Of a stretch of 51,901 nt of DNA, positions 7,666 through 17,565 are shown piece after piece. The position numbers and the translations under genes were made by a program. Origin of the DNA: Lachnospiraceae bacterium NK4A179 (lineage in GTDB: Bacteria > Bacillota > Clostridia > Lachnospirales > Lachnospiraceae); NCBI GenBank assembly GCA_000421045.1, contig ATWC01000021.1, forward strand, positions 1 through 51,901, read 5' to 3'. Under the pieces are notes generated by a model, which was not told where the DNA came from, did not search any database, and saw nothing but the letters and a program-made list of their open reading frames with translations. The number at the start of each line of letters is the position of its first letter. Within the stretch, counting starts at the first letter, position 1.

Positions 7666-8118
7666 TCACATATCCTGCAAAACAAGCTCTATATCCAAAA
7701 GTGATATCAGCCCGTGTTCCTGCTTGCCGACACCTGAAACATAACCGTCACTGTGATTGTCGGTAGTTGCAACACGCTCTATCTCTGAAGATAAAAGATT
7801 AACAACTTCCTTTACCGAATCTACCATGACACCGATCGGCTCATGCTGGTCTATCTTAATGATGATAATACGTGTGTCTTTGGTCTCGGTGTCATTCTCA
7901 AGTCCCATCTTCATACGAAGACTCATAACCGGTATAACCTCACCTCTTAAGTTTATAACACCCTTCCAGTAAGGTGATACCTGAGGAACTCTTGTGATCT
8001 GCTGCATGCGGACTATGTTATCGATATATTTGATATCGATACCGTACTGCTCGTTTCCGAGACGTATCACAATATACTGTGTTGTATCATTTATGATCGT
8101 GCTTAATTCATCAGCCAT
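7666..8118 (-). CDS. cheW: Chemotaxis coupling protein CheW
   Basis: A 150-aa protein made of one CheW domain, which links receptors to the CheA kinase. The family motifs QYIVIRLGNEQYGIDIKYI, ITRVPQVSPYWKGVINLRGE, VIPVMSLRMKMG and the GLISLLDIELVL tail are in order. The gene follows cheA by 22 nt. No oddity seen. Confidence 0.93.
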   Translation of the reverse strand: MADELSTIINDTTQYIVIRLGNEQYGIDIKYIDNIVRMQQITRVPQVSPYWKGVINLRGEVIPVMSLRMKMGLENDTETKDTRIIIIKIDQHEPIGVMVDSVKEVVNLLSSEIERVATTDNHSDGYVSGVGKQEHGLISLLDIELVLQDM

Positions 8119-8140
8119 TTTCTATAATCCCCTTCCCTTA

Positions 8141-10261
8141 TCAGATCAATGCATTAGCATCTATGATCAATGCTATCTCGCCATCACCGAGTATCGTTGC
8201 ACCGCTTATGAACTTGCACTTGTTGATATACTTGCCCATTGACTTGATAACTATCTCCTGCTGCCCAATGAGTTCATCAACTATAAGACCGGCAAGCCTG
8301 TCGCCCTTCTTTGCTATAAGAACAACCATATTGTCTTCGGGATTCCTGCTGCTTTCCACTCCGACAACCTGATCAAGACGGATAAGAGGGATAACGCTGC
8401 CTCTCATATTTATCACTTCTCTGCCCTGTACTGTCCTTATATCATCAGGAGAGATATCCTCTATGGTCTGTATGGAGCCGAGTGCTATAGCATATTTCTC
8501 ATCACCTACAACAACCATGAGTGCCTGTATAATGGCAAGTGTAAGAGGAAGCCTGATACTGAAGGTCGATCCCTCACCAAGCTTTGTCTTAACATCAACT
8601 TCTCCGGAAAGTGATTCTATTTTGCTCTTTACTACATCAAGTCCTACGCCTCTTCCCGAAACATCGGTGACCGTTTTGGCAGTTGAGAAGCTTGGCTGGA
8701 AGAGAAGGCTTATGATCTCACTGTCATCGGCAACAGCCGCCTGTTCTTCAGTGAGAACACCTCTTTCTATAGCTTTTTTCTTAACAGCCTCTACATCGAT
8801 TCCGTTACCGTCATCCTTAACTTCTATCACAACGTTGTTACCGTCCTGATAAGCATCCAGATAGATCGATCCTACTGCAGGCTTGCCTCTCTGCGCTCTG
8901 ATGTCCGGCTCTTCAATGCCGTGATCCGCAGAGTTTCTGAGCAGATGCATAAGAGGATCGCCGATCTCATCAACCACGGTCCTGTCAAGCTCAGTCTCTT
9001 CACCTGTCATATACAGTTCAATAGGCTTGTTCAGTTTCTTGGAGAGATCCCTGATCATACGAGGGAACTTTGTAACAACAGATTCGATAGGCACCATTCG
9101 TACCTTCATGACTGACTCATGAAGATTTGTGGTAACACTTTCAAGATATTCAATATGATCATTAAGCTGATTATTATTTGAACCGAGCACCGTTGCGGCA
9201 CTTACAAGTGAGTTCTTTGCAATGATAAGCTCGGAAACAAGATTCATCAGCGAATCAAGTTTTTCAATGTCCACACGTACAGTGCGGTTCACGGCAGGCT
9301 TGCCTGCAGGTTTCTTGGCAGCCGCAGGAGGTGCCTGTGTGCTATTTGCAGCAGGCGCAGAAGCTTCTTTTGATACCGGTGCGGGAGTATCCTTCTTTTC
9401 AGCCGTATCATCAGACTTTTGAACCTCTTCCGTTTTTTCAGCCTGATCTTCAGCCTGTATGGATTCAGCATTAAAAGGCCCACCCTCGGCATTTGATATC
9501 TCGGAAACATTTTTGATAGCCTGAAGCACAGGTTTTAAGTCTCCGTCGCTCGCGATTATAAGTCTGAACGAAAGATCGAACTTTTCATCTTCGATATCCT
9601 GCGTGCTGGGATCAGCGGCAATTATCTCACCGTATTCCTCTATGGCTTTGAAAACAAGAAAAGCTCTTGCGGCCTTGAGCAGGCAGTTTTCCTGAACGGA
9701 AACCTTCACAAGATAAAGCTTTCTCTCTGCCATTAAGGCATCCTCTACGGCTTTCTGCTCTGTGTCCGATAATTTGAAAGGAGGCTCTGTGGCAACAGGC
9801 TCTTCCTTCTTTTTCTTTCCCCCCTTCTTCTTAGCGGGTGCAGCTTCTTTAGCCGCAGGCGCAGCCGGCTCACTGCCTTTATTTTCAAGGCATGCATTCA
9901 GAGCATTGATGATCGGCTGGTTGTCATTATCACCCTCATCTGATGTCTCCTGGATGGTCGTAACATAGCCTTCAAGTGCATCGAGACACTGGAAAAGCGT
10001 ATCGATCATCTCCGGATTGACTTTGAGATTCCCGTCACGCACTTCAGAGAACACATTCTCCATATCATGGGTAAGTGTCTGCATGCGTTTGTAACCCATT
10101 GTTCCGGCCATACCCTTAAGTGTATGCGCTGCGCGGAATATCTCATTGATCGTGTCCTGATTCTCTGAGTCCTGTTCCAATGCAAGAACGCTGGTGTTCA
10201 GATTCTGAAGATGCTCCCTGCTCTCGTCAAGGAAAATGTCTAGATACTGACTTACGTCCAT
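8141..10261 (-). CDS. cheA: Chemotaxis histidine kinase CheA
   Basis: A 706-aa CheA. The P1 HPt domain carries the phospho-accepting His46 (RAAHTLKGMAG). A Lys/Ala/Glu linker and a P2-like CheY/CheB-binding region (about 165-265) follow, with a second low-complexity linker. The P3 dimerisation helix is about 330-390 (RVDIEKLDSLMNLVSELIIAKN). The P4 ATPase has LLRNSADHGIE, DDGNGID and SGRGVGLDVVKSKIE. The C-terminal P5 CheW-like domain is about 570-706. It autophosphorylates under receptor control and passes phosphate to CheY and CheB. The start lies 1 nt after the cheB stop, so translation is likely coupled. Confidence 0.95.
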   Translation of the reverse strand: MDVSQYLDIFLDESREHLQNLNTSVLALEQDSENQDTINEIFRAAHTLKGMAGTMGYKRMQTLTHDMENVFSEVRDGNLKVNPEMIDTLFQCLDALEGYVTTIQETSDEGDNDNQPIINALNACLENKGSEPAAPAAKEAAPAKKKGGKKKKEEPVATEPPFKLSDTEQKAVEDALMAERKLYLVKVSVQENCLLKAARAFLVFKAIEEYGEIIAADPSTQDIEDEKFDLSFRLIIASDGDLKPVLQAIKNVSEISNAEGGPFNAESIQAEDQAEKTEEVQKSDDTAEKKDTPAPVSKEASAPAANSTQAPPAAAKKPAGKPAVNRTVRVDIEKLDSLMNLVSELIIAKNSLVSAATVLGSNNNQLNDHIEYLESVTTNLHESVMKVRMVPIESVVTKFPRMIRDLSKKLNKPIELYMTGEETELDRTVVDEIGDPLMHLLRNSADHGIEEPDIRAQRGKPAVGSIYLDAYQDGNNVVIEVKDDGNGIDVEAVKKKAIERGVLTEEQAAVADDSEIISLLFQPSFSTAKTVTDVSGRGVGLDVVKSKIESLSGEVDVKTKLGEGSTFSIRLPLTLAIIQALMVVVGDEKYAIALGSIQTIEDISPDDIRTVQGREVINMRGSVIPLIRLDQVVGVESSRNPEDNMVVLIAKKGDRLAGLIVDELIGQQEIVIKSMGKYINKCKFISGATILGDGEIALIIDANALI

Positions 10262-10262
10262 T

Positions 10263-11345
10263 TCACATTACCCCCACTTTCGTTAGGATTTCTGCTGCTA
10301 TTTTTTCAAGTCCGGTTACCTGGTCCACCAGACCTGTTGCAACTATGCTGCCGGGCATACCGTTCACAACACAGTCTTTTGCATCTTCCGCAATGATAAA
10401 AGCTTTCCGGCCTGCGGTAAGATTCTTGATGCCTTCCGTTCCGTCACGTCCCATCCCCGTAAGCACAACGCACACGATTGAATCGTATCCCGAATCGATA
10501 AGTGATTCATACATATAATTGGCACAGGGCTTTACGCCCTCTCTTGAAGGTTCATCCGAATAGACTATCCTTGTCTTTCCGTGATACTCTTCACATTTCA
10601 TGTGCATGCCGGCTCTGGCTATGTAAACATGACCTTTTTCAAGTACGTCACCCTCTTTGGCTTCGGTGACTTCAACCTCGCTTGTTGCATTCAGCCTGTC
10701 GGCTAATGACTTTGTAAATCCTACCGGCATATGCTGCACGATAAGGATCGGCGCGTTGATGTTTTTGGGTAATCGTGGAATAACTGCCTGAAGTGCTTTG
10801 GGTCCGCCCGTAGAACTGGCGATAGCGACGATCCTTCGACCGCCTTTGCCTGCTGCTACGGTATTCTTAGTCTTGTCCAAATGCAGCACAGCCTTAGAAG
10901 AAGCAGATGAACTGTATGTCTTTATTGCTGCATTTGCCGCCCTGTTAGATAGAACAACAGCTTCAAGCGTTTCAAAGAAACAACGCTGAAACTCCTTGTT
11001 GCTCATGATGAATGCGCCCTGGGGCTTCTGGATGAAATCGATGGCTCCCAGTTCAAGGGCTTCCATTGTGACTCTTGCTCCTTCAGCAGTATCTGAAGAA
11101 AGCACCATCACACGCTCATCTCGCTTTAACTTTTCGAGTTCCCTCAAGAAATCGAGACCGTTCATCCTCGGCATATTTATATCCGTAACTATACCGTCGA
11201 ACTTCTCTCTTTTCAGTATCTCAAGGGCATCAAGACCGTCCTTGGCAGTTGCCGACACCGTAAACCTTTCGTCGGAGTTTATTATATCACAAAGCATTCT
11301 TCTCATGAGTGCAGAGTCATCAATAAACAGGATTTTTTTTGCCAT
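10263..11345 (-). CDS. cheB: Chemotaxis methylesterase/deamidase response regulator CheB
   Basis: A 360-aa protein with a receiver domain (residues 1-120; phospho-acceptor Asp55 in VTDINMPRMNG, upstream acidic pair Asp9/Asp10, K107 in IQKPQG) and a C-terminal methylesterase domain. The catalytic triad appears as Ser178 (ASSTGG), His205 (VQHMP) and Asp301 (GMGRDGTEG). It demethylates receptors after phosphorylation by CheA. The matching methyltransferase cheR is not in the window. Confidence 0.95.
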   Translation of the reverse strand: MAKKILFIDDSALMRRMLCDIINSDERFTVSATAKDGLDALEILKREKFDGIVTDINMPRMNGLDFLRELEKLKRDERVMVLSSDTAEGARVTMEALELGAIDFIQKPQGAFIMSNKEFQRCFFETLEAVVLSNRAANAAIKTYSSSASSKAVLHLDKTKNTVAAGKGGRRIVAIASSTGGPKALQAVIPRLPKNINAPILIVQHMPVGFTKSLADRLNATSEVEVTEAKEGDVLEKGHVYIARAGMHMKCEEYHGKTRIVYSDEPSREGVKPCANYMYESLIDSGYDSIVCVVLTGMGRDGTEGIKNLTAGRKAFIIAEDAKDCVVNGMPGSIVATGLVDQVTGLEKIAAEILTKVGVM

Positions 11346-11375
11346 AAACGACCCTCCTTTTAAAGGAATTAAACT

Positions 11376-12110
11376 TTATTGTCCGGTCTGACGCTGTCTC
11401 GCTTTCCTCTGTTCATCAAAAATAAATCTGATGATATCTTCCCTGTCGCCACCTTCCATAAAAAGGAACTGACCTCTGTATTCCTTATTTTTAGGATTTG
11501 AGGGTACGGGATCTGCGTACAGTATCCGCAGTACAATATCATAACGACGATTCTCGCCCTTTATGTTCAAAATAAAACGCGTATGGATCATTGCGCTTTT
11601 ATCAAAATCAGCGGCAGAAACAAAACGCATTCCGCCTCCGCTTATATCAACTATAACACATTTTGCATCCGGCTCTTCATCAGCGGGCAGCACCCTTTTT
11701 TCAACATAGGCTATTTCCTCTGCCTGGGTCAGCTGCCTGGCCGTCATTCCCATAACGCAGTTGAAGCGATAGAATTCCCTTCTCTGCACTCTCTCAATGT
11801 CCGTGATAAGTGCAAATTCGGCTATAGGCACCGCTCCTTCCTTACGTCTGTCCACAACTTCCGCGTCACAGGCATACATGCCTTTAGATCCGTAGAAATA
11901 AAGCCTGTATTCCTCACCGGGTTCGATAAGGACCAGTTTGGTGCCGTCCATCGGCATCACAAGCTCTATAACATCCGGTTCATCCGGAATGTCATGTATT
12001 TTCGTGATGAAATACTCCCGTCCTTTTGTTTCATCTCCGCCGTTTCGTGCAGAAGAAGCCGGTTCTATATCCACCCTTTCGCCTGGTTTTACAACATCTT
12101 TAAGTATCAT
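11376..12110 (-). CDS. PilZ-domain c-di-GMP-binding protein (YcgR-like flagellar brake)
   Basis: A 244-aa protein with an N-terminal YcgR-like beta domain (about 1-105) and a C-terminal PilZ domain (about 108-240). The c-di-GMP ligands are present: the arginines of RREFYR (110-115) and the DISGGG loop (155-160). YcgR and its Bacillus counterpart bind the flagellar motor or stator when c-di-GMP is high and slow rotation. The gene overlaps flhG by 4 nt (ATGA) and lies between flhG and cheB, which fits a motor-regulating role. The exact orthology to ycgR or ypfA is not settled by sequence alone. Confidence 0.85.
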   Translation of the reverse strand: MILKDVVKPGERVDIEPASSARNGGDETKGREYFITKIHDIPDEPDVIELVMPMDGTKLVLIEPGEEYRLYFYGSKGMYACDAEVVDRRKEGAVPIAEFALITDIERVQRREFYRFNCVMGMTARQLTQAEEIAYVEKRVLPADEEPDAKCVIVDISGGGMRFVSAADFDKSAMIHTRFILNIKGENRRYDIVLRILYADPVPSNPKNKEYRGQFLFMEGGDREDIIRFIFDEQRKARQRQTGQ

Positions 12111-13006
12111 GCGTTTTTCTTATTGGCTACTATGTGAGAAAAGAAAGCAGCCATACCTCTCCTTTTAACTTTGCCATCGTTTTCAAGTCCCATCAGGGTT
12201 TCTGTAATATTCCTGTAAGCCATCGCGCTCTTTGCACCGGGATGTGCAAGTGATACAGGCAACTGCTGCATTACAGCATCGCTTAGCATCTTATCCTGGG
12301 GAACAGATCCTATATGTTCAAGCGTCAGCCCCAGATATCTTGTGACCACAACATTAAGCTTCTGGAACAGCAGATCGCCCTCCCTGTCGTTACCAACTCT
12401 GTTGGTCAGAACTTTTATCTTTGTATTCTCCCTTGAAAACCTCGGATGCCTGTTAAGTGCCTTAAGCAGAGAATACGAATCCGTTATCGACGTGGGCTCC
12501 GGTGTAGTTACAAGCAATATTTCTCCGCTGGCGACCAGAAACTCCAGCACAGCTTCAGAAATACCTGCACCCGTGTCGATAATGATCACATCGGCTATGG
12601 CATCCAGTTCTGCCAGATTCCTTATGATATAAGTCAGATAATCACGGCTTAGATTGGAAAGCCCCGCGATCCCGGACCCTCCAGAAATAAAGCCTACATC
12701 TCCGGGTCCCCAGGTGATTATGTCTTTTATATTCTTGCCCTGATATATCAGATCACTTAAATTGTGATTCGGTACCGTTCCGAACATGATCTCGATATTG
12801 GCCAATCCAAAATCCGCATCCAGTATGATCACTCTTTTGCCGAGATTTCTAAACTGGATCGCAAGGTTTATCGATGTATTTGATTTTCCGACACCGCCTT
12901 TTCCGCTGGTGACGGTTATGACTCTGGCAAGAGGTCTTCCGTTTGTACCCGAAACACTTCCGGAGGCCTGCACCATCTGTCTTAAATTTTCAGCCTGATC
13001 TGCCAT
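12107..13006 (-). CDS. flhG: FlhG (YlxH/MinD-like ATPase)
   Basis: A 299-aa MinD/ParA-type ATPase. The deviant Walker A box is TSGKGGVGKSN (about 33-43), with both lysines used by this family, followed by VIILDADFGLANIEIMFG and VIIIDTGAGISEAVL. FlhG works with FlhF to set flagellar number and position, activating the FlhF GTPase through its N-terminal helix (residues 1-20, DQAENLRQMVQ). It begins right at the end of flhF, leaving no gap, and overlaps the PilZ gene. Confidence 0.92.
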   Translation of the reverse strand: MADQAENLRQMVQASGSVSGTNGRPLARVITVTSGKGGVGKSNTSINLAIQFRNLGKRVIILDADFGLANIEIMFGTVPNHNLSDLIYQGKNIKDIITWGPGDVGFISGGSGIAGLSNLSRDYLTYIIRNLAELDAIADVIIIDTGAGISEAVLEFLVASGEILLVTTPEPTSITDSYSLLKALNRHPRFSRENTKIKVLTNRVGNDREGDLLFQKLNVVVTRYLGLTLEHIGSVPQDKMLSDAVMQQLPVSLAHPGAKSAMAYRNITETLMGLENDGKVKRRGMAAFFSHIVANKKNA

Positions 13007-14302
13007 TTAATGTCCGCCCAAAAGTTTCTTAACTGTTTCCTGTGCATCAAATACCGTGACATCTCCCGGAACATCCTGTCCGTTTGCGATGTAGCTCATG
13101 GGAGCCATGGTATGCATCCTGATATTTAAAAGATTTCCGCAGGCATCCGTCTCATCAAGCTTGGTGAAAAGAAGCCTGTATGAACACATATCACTGTAGG
13201 TATCCACTATCGATGCAAGATCCCTGTATTTTGTCGAAGCCGAAAGAACAAGATATATTTCTATATCGGCTACTCCGTCAAGAACATGGAGGAATTCCTT
13301 TGTAAGTTCCTTTTGTTCCGTATTCCTGTGTGAATGACCTATGGTATCAACAAATATATAATCGCAGTCCTTAAACTGCAGCCATTTTTCCTTAAGTTCC
13401 TCAGGCTGGTAGACAACCGCAAACGGAACTCCCAGTATCGAAGCATATGTTCTTAACTGTTCAGCCGCCGAGATCCTGTATGTATCCGTTGTAAACATTG
13501 CCACATTCTTATGTTCTGTGACTTTTAAGATCGAAGCAAGCTTTGCAATGGTGGTAGTCTTTCCAACACCCGTAGGACCTACCAGGAATATTAGCTTTGC
13601 ACCTTTTTCAGAAGGAGTGATACACTCCGGTTTTCCGAATTTCAGGATGATCTTCTGATAAACATCTGAAAGTATATGTTCCATCCGTATCTCATCATTG
13701 AATCCCGTATCAGCTTCCTCAACAAGCTGATTTGCATTAGTTTCCGTCACTTCATTAGCCGTAAGGGTCTTGTAAAGAAGTTTTAAGAAAGAATCAAATT
13801 CCTTCCTTGCGGGAGTTACCGTTTCTTCTTTCTTATCTTTTACCGGCTTTTCCTCTTCCGCAACCTTAGGCGGATTCTGGGAAACCATGAATTTCTGTTC
13901 AAGAAGATTCTGTATATTATCAAGCTTCTTCTCAACGGAGGCTTCATCCGAAATGCTCTCGGCCTGTAACGGATTTTTCTTCTCAGGTTCCTCTGACGCA
14001 TCACCTTTGCCTGCAGATGCTGCTTTTGCAACAGCTTCGGATTCTGCCTTCTGTCTGGCCTTATCTACTTTTGCTATCTTTTCCCTGAGATCTGCCTCCG
14101 CAGCCTTTATCCTTGCCGCAGGCCTGTCATTCTCTTCTTCCTTTGCCACGGTTATTTCCATACGAGGCTTTTTCAGAAAAGAAAACAGTCCTGAAGGCTT
14201 CACTTCTCTGGAATGCATGAGTATCACATCATTCCCGAGCTCTTTCCTGGCAGCCTCAAGTGCCTCTTCTGTAGTTGTTCCTGTGTATTTTTTCAGTATC
14301 AT
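13007..14302 (-). CDS. flhF: FlhF, SRP-type GTPase for flagellar placement
   Basis: A 431-aa protein with a basic N-terminal B domain (1-170) that is partly low complexity, an N domain and a GTPase G domain. The P-loop is GPTGVGKTTT (242-251), followed by FTTDTYRISAAEQL, the DTIGHSHRN switch, and TKLDETDACGN as the guanine-binding motif. It places the nascent flagellum and recruits FliF. It abuts flhA and flhG without gaps. Confidence 0.93.
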   Translation of the reverse strand: MILKKYTGTTTEEALEAARKELGNDVILMHSREVKPSGLFSFLKKPRMEITVAKEEENDRPAARIKAAEADLREKIAKVDKARQKAESEAVAKAASAGKGDASEEPEKKNPLQAESISDEASVEKKLDNIQNLLEQKFMVSQNPPKVAEEEKPVKDKKEETVTPARKEFDSFLKLLYKTLTANEVTETNANQLVEEADTGFNDEIRMEHILSDVYQKIILKFGKPECITPSEKGAKLIFLVGPTGVGKTTTIAKLASILKVTEHKNVAMFTTDTYRISAAEQLRTYASILGVPFAVVYQPEELKEKWLQFKDCDYIFVDTIGHSHRNTEQKELTKEFLHVLDGVADIEIYLVLSASTKYRDLASIVDTYSDMCSYRLLFTKLDETDACGNLLNIRMHTMAPMSYIANGQDVPGDVTVFDAQETVKKLLGGH

Positions 14303-16387
14303 TTACGCGCTCACCATGCCGACGCTCTGAAGCTTAACGTCGCTCTCCACCTCATTATAAGATAAAACTGCAAGATCCCTGTAGTAATCTTCCGTGAGTT
14401 TTCTGTAATACATACGCACTACCGGAGATGTCAGTATTATAGCGCTCTGCCCCATCTCCTCTATCTTTTCAACAGCCTTGCCTGTATTGTCTATGATCGC
14501 TCTGATGCGGTCAGGTGCAAGTGTGATATATGCTCCCTGCTCTGACTGTTTTACCGAATTCATTATCTCCTGCTCAAGCTTCGGATCGAGAGTGAGCACC
14601 TGTGCAGTCTCTTCTCCGGCAAAATACCTGTTGGAGATAGCCCTCTTAAGAGCCTGTCTCACATACTCTGTAAGAAGATCCGTATCCCTTGTCGTGGTCG
14701 CCCTGTCAGCAAGGGCTTCAAATATCGTAAGCAGATCTCTTACAGAGATACCCTCTGAAAGCAGGTTCTGCAATACCTTCTGTATTTCGCCAAGACCGAG
14801 CAGCTTAGGCGTAAGCTCCTCAACTATGGCAGGATTTGACTCTTTCAGGTTATCAACAAGCGATTGAACATCCTGACGTGTAAGGAGCTCTGCAATATGC
14901 TCCTTTATTATCTCTGTTAAATGCGTTGCGATGATCGAAGGCGGATCCACAACCGTATATCCTAATGATTCAGCCCTCTCTCTCTGTCCTTCCGTGATCC
15001 AGAGTGCAGGAAGCTTAAATGAAGGTTCGATAGTAGGAATACCCGTTATCTCCTCCTCAACACTTCCCGGATTCATCGCAAGATAATGATCAAAAAGGAT
15101 CTCGCCCTCAGAGCATTGAATTCCTTTTATCTTGATAATGTACTGATTCGGATTCAGCTGTATGTTGTCACGAAGTCTGATGATAGGGACAACGGTACCG
15201 AGTTCAAGTGCTATCTGCCGTCTTATCATAACTACACGGTCAAGCAGATCTCCGCCCTGATTCACATCGGCAAGAGGTATAATGCCATATCCGAACTCCA
15301 GCTCTATAGGATCGACCTGAAGAAGCGATGTCACATTCTCAGGCTTTCTTATCTCTTCTGCCTCGGCAACTTCAGCCTGCTCAACGCTCTCTTCAACCCT
15401 TGCCGTCTTCATCATGCGATCCATTCTGTTGCCTATGATGATAAATACTGCGCCCAATGGTACAAAGATGAAGAACTGCAGCGGTGTGACAACTCCGAGG
15501 AAAGCCAGCACAGCACCTACGATATACATTGCCTTCGGAAGTCCGAAAAGCTGTTTTAACAATATATTTCCAAAATCGGCATCCTTGGAGCCCTTGGTCA
15601 CAAGGACACCTGTTGCCAGAGATATGAGCAGTGAAGGAATGGCAGAAACAAGTCCGTCACCTATGGTCAGCACTACATACTGATCAAGCGCATCCTGGAA
15701 TGTATTGCCTCTTCTTAACATTCCCATTGCAATACCGCCGACGATATTGACTGCTGAGATCAGAAGACCGGCTGTGGCATCTCCTTTTACATACTTAACG
15801 GCACCGTCCATGGAACCGAAGAAGCTTGCCTCTTCCTGTATCTTGTCACGCCTTCTCTTTGCTTCCTTGTCATCTATCGCTCCGGTGTTCAGATCGGCAT
15901 CTATAGCCATCTGCTTACCGGGCATGGCATCGAGTGTGAATCTTGCGGTTACTTCAGCAACTCGCTCTGAACCTTTGTTTATGACCATAAACTGCACTAT
16001 CAGCAGTATCGCATAAACGATTATACCCATTACCAGATCGCCGCCACCGACGAACTGACCGAAGGTCTCAACCACATTACCCGGAGAACCGGATGTAAGT
16101 ATCAGTCGCGTGGACGAGATATTAAGGGCTATCCTGAAGAGTGTCGTAAAAAGGAGAACCGTCGGGAAAAACGACATATCCAAAGCTTCCTTTGAAAACA
16201 TCGCAGAAAACAGTACCGAAAAAGCTACTGACATATTTACCGCGAGAAGGATGTCCAGAAGCCACGAAGGGATCGGGACTATCATCATGATAAAAGCTGC
16301 CAGTACGTATACTGCTACAACCAGATCACCGCCCGCTAAAAGCGGCTTTCTTTTTGTATTCTGTTTTGCCGCTGATGCATCCGGCAT
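14303..16387 (-). CDS. flhA: Flagellar export gate protein FlhA
   Basis: A 694-aa protein of normal length. The N-terminal half has about eight transmembrane helices (LVVAVYVLAAFIMMIVPIP at about 24 onward) and the FHIPEP-type loop, seen here as RVAEVTARFTLDAMPGKQMA and DADLNTGAIDDKEAKRRR. The C-terminal cytosolic half (about 350-694) binds FliI, FliH, FliJ and export substrates. It forms the nonameric ring of the type III flagellar export gate. It sits 15 nt after flhB. Confidence 0.95.
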   Translation of the reverse strand: MPDASAAKQNTKRKPLLAGGDLVVAVYVLAAFIMMIVPIPSWLLDILLAVNMSVAFSVLFSAMFSKEALDMSFFPTVLLFTTLFRIALNISSTRLILTSGSPGNVVETFGQFVGGGDLVMGIIVYAILLIVQFMVINKGSERVAEVTARFTLDAMPGKQMAIDADLNTGAIDDKEAKRRRDKIQEEASFFGSMDGAVKYVKGDATAGLLISAVNIVGGIAMGMLRRGNTFQDALDQYVVLTIGDGLVSAIPSLLISLATGVLVTKGSKDADFGNILLKQLFGLPKAMYIVGAVLAFLGVVTPLQFFIFVPLGAVFIIIGNRMDRMMKTARVEESVEQAEVAEAEEIRKPENVTSLLQVDPIELEFGYGIIPLADVNQGGDLLDRVVMIRRQIALELGTVVPIIRLRDNIQLNPNQYIIKIKGIQCSEGEILFDHYLAMNPGSVEEEITGIPTIEPSFKLPALWITEGQRERAESLGYTVVDPPSIIATHLTEIIKEHIAELLTRQDVQSLVDNLKESNPAIVEELTPKLLGLGEIQKVLQNLLSEGISVRDLLTIFEALADRATTTRDTDLLTEYVRQALKRAISNRYFAGEETAQVLTLDPKLEQEIMNSVKQSEQGAYITLAPDRIRAIIDNTGKAVEKIEEMGQSAIILTSPVVRMYYRKLTEDYYRDLAVLSYNEVESDVKLQSVGMVSA

Positions 16388-16402
16388 CTACAGGTCTTCC
16401 TT

Positions 16403-17545
16403 TTATTTTTTAGCTTTGACTTCTCCGCTGTTTCCTATTCTTCCGGCAGCCTTCAGTACCACAGCCAGGATCTCCGCAACAGGAACATAGAGCTCAGGCG
16501 GTATCTCATCGCCCACATCGGTATTTGCATAAAGCGCTCTCGCAAGAGGCTTGTTCTCAACGATCTCTATACCAAGTTCACCGGCCTTTTCCTTTATCTT
16601 GGCCGCTGTATAATCAGCACCCTTGGCTACAACAAAAGGTGCCTCTGCCACCTCTTTATCGTAGGCAAGAGCCACTGCGAAATGCGTAGGGTTCGTGATG
16701 ACCACATCTGCCTTGGGCAGATTGTTCATCATACGTCTGCGGGAAGCCGCCTGCATCCTCTGTCTGATCTTACCCTTGATCTGAGGATCTCCTTCAGTCG
16801 ACTTGTATTCTTCCTTTACCTCCTGTTTTGTCATCTTCATATCCCTGTGGAATTTCCACTTCTGGAATATAAGATCGGCAAAGGCGATAACCACAAAAAC
16901 AGCCGCGATCTTCAATCCCGTGTCTATCAAAAGATTTCCTGCCATACCGACTGCCTTAAGCAGGGGAACCTCATAAAGGATCATTATCGCACTTATGTTA
17001 TCCTTAAACTCATTATAAATGATAAAGCCCATGACCGCAATTTTTAATATGGCCTTGATGAGCTCTACAAGCTTTGAAATAGAGAATATCCTTTTGACCC
17101 CGTTGATGGGATTAAGATTTGAAAGCTTCGGCTTTAACGGCTTTGATGTAGGCTTCCATTTTACCTGCATTATGTCAGCCACAAATGCTACAGCCGCCGC
17201 AGTCAGAAGGAAAGGAAGCGCTATTATCCCGGCCCTTAAAAGTGCATAAGCGACCGCATCCGAATAAGCCTGTGTGAAATCAAGATACGATGGAAGTTTT
17301 GTGAAATATGTAAACCTGTTGTAATATCCGCCAAACAGTTCCAGAAACTGCTCCGACATGGTCCCTGTCCAGATCTTAAGGAGAACAAAAAGAGCAAGAA
17401 GCGTAAACGAACTTGCTATATCCTGACTCTTGGCAACCTGCCCCTCTTTCCTGGCATCATCCAGTTTTTTAGTGGTAGGCTCTTCTGTTTTTTCTCCGCC
17501 CTCGCCTTCCTTGGCAAAGAACTGCAGATCATAATCCAGCAGCAT
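16403..17545 (-). CDS. flhB: Flagellar export switch protein FlhB
   Basis: A 380-aa protein with about four transmembrane helices (roughly 43-60, 103-125, 160-178, 207-226) and a C-terminal cytosolic autoprotease. The NPTH self-cleavage site is at 285-288 (VVITNPTHFAVAL). Cleavage switches export from rod/hook to filament substrates together with FliK. The N-terminal KTEEPTTKKLDDARKEGQV is the family signature. No defects seen. Confidence 0.95.
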   Translation of the reverse strand: MLLDYDLQFFAKEGEGGEKTEEPTTKKLDDARKEGQVAKSQDIASSFTLLALFVLLKIWTGTMSEQFLELFGGYYNRFTYFTKLPSYLDFTQAYSDAVAYALLRAGIIALPFLLTAAAVAFVADIMQVKWKPTSKPLKPKLSNLNPINGVKRIFSISKLVELIKAILKIAVMGFIIYNEFKDNISAIMILYEVPLLKAVGMAGNLLIDTGLKIAAVFVVIAFADLIFQKWKFHRDMKMTKQEVKEEYKSTEGDPQIKGKIRQRMQAASRRRMMNNLPKADVVITNPTHFAVALAYDKEVAEAPFVVAKGADYTAAKIKEKAGELGIEIVENKPLARALYANTDVGDEIPPELYVPVAEILAVVLKAAGRIGNSGEVKAKK

Positions 17546-17565
17546 TTTGTAACCCCGTTTATGTT

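Noticed and set aside
7638-7685. Longer cheC starting at 7685
   Set aside because: The added 16 residues overlap the end of cheW and do not resemble the family.
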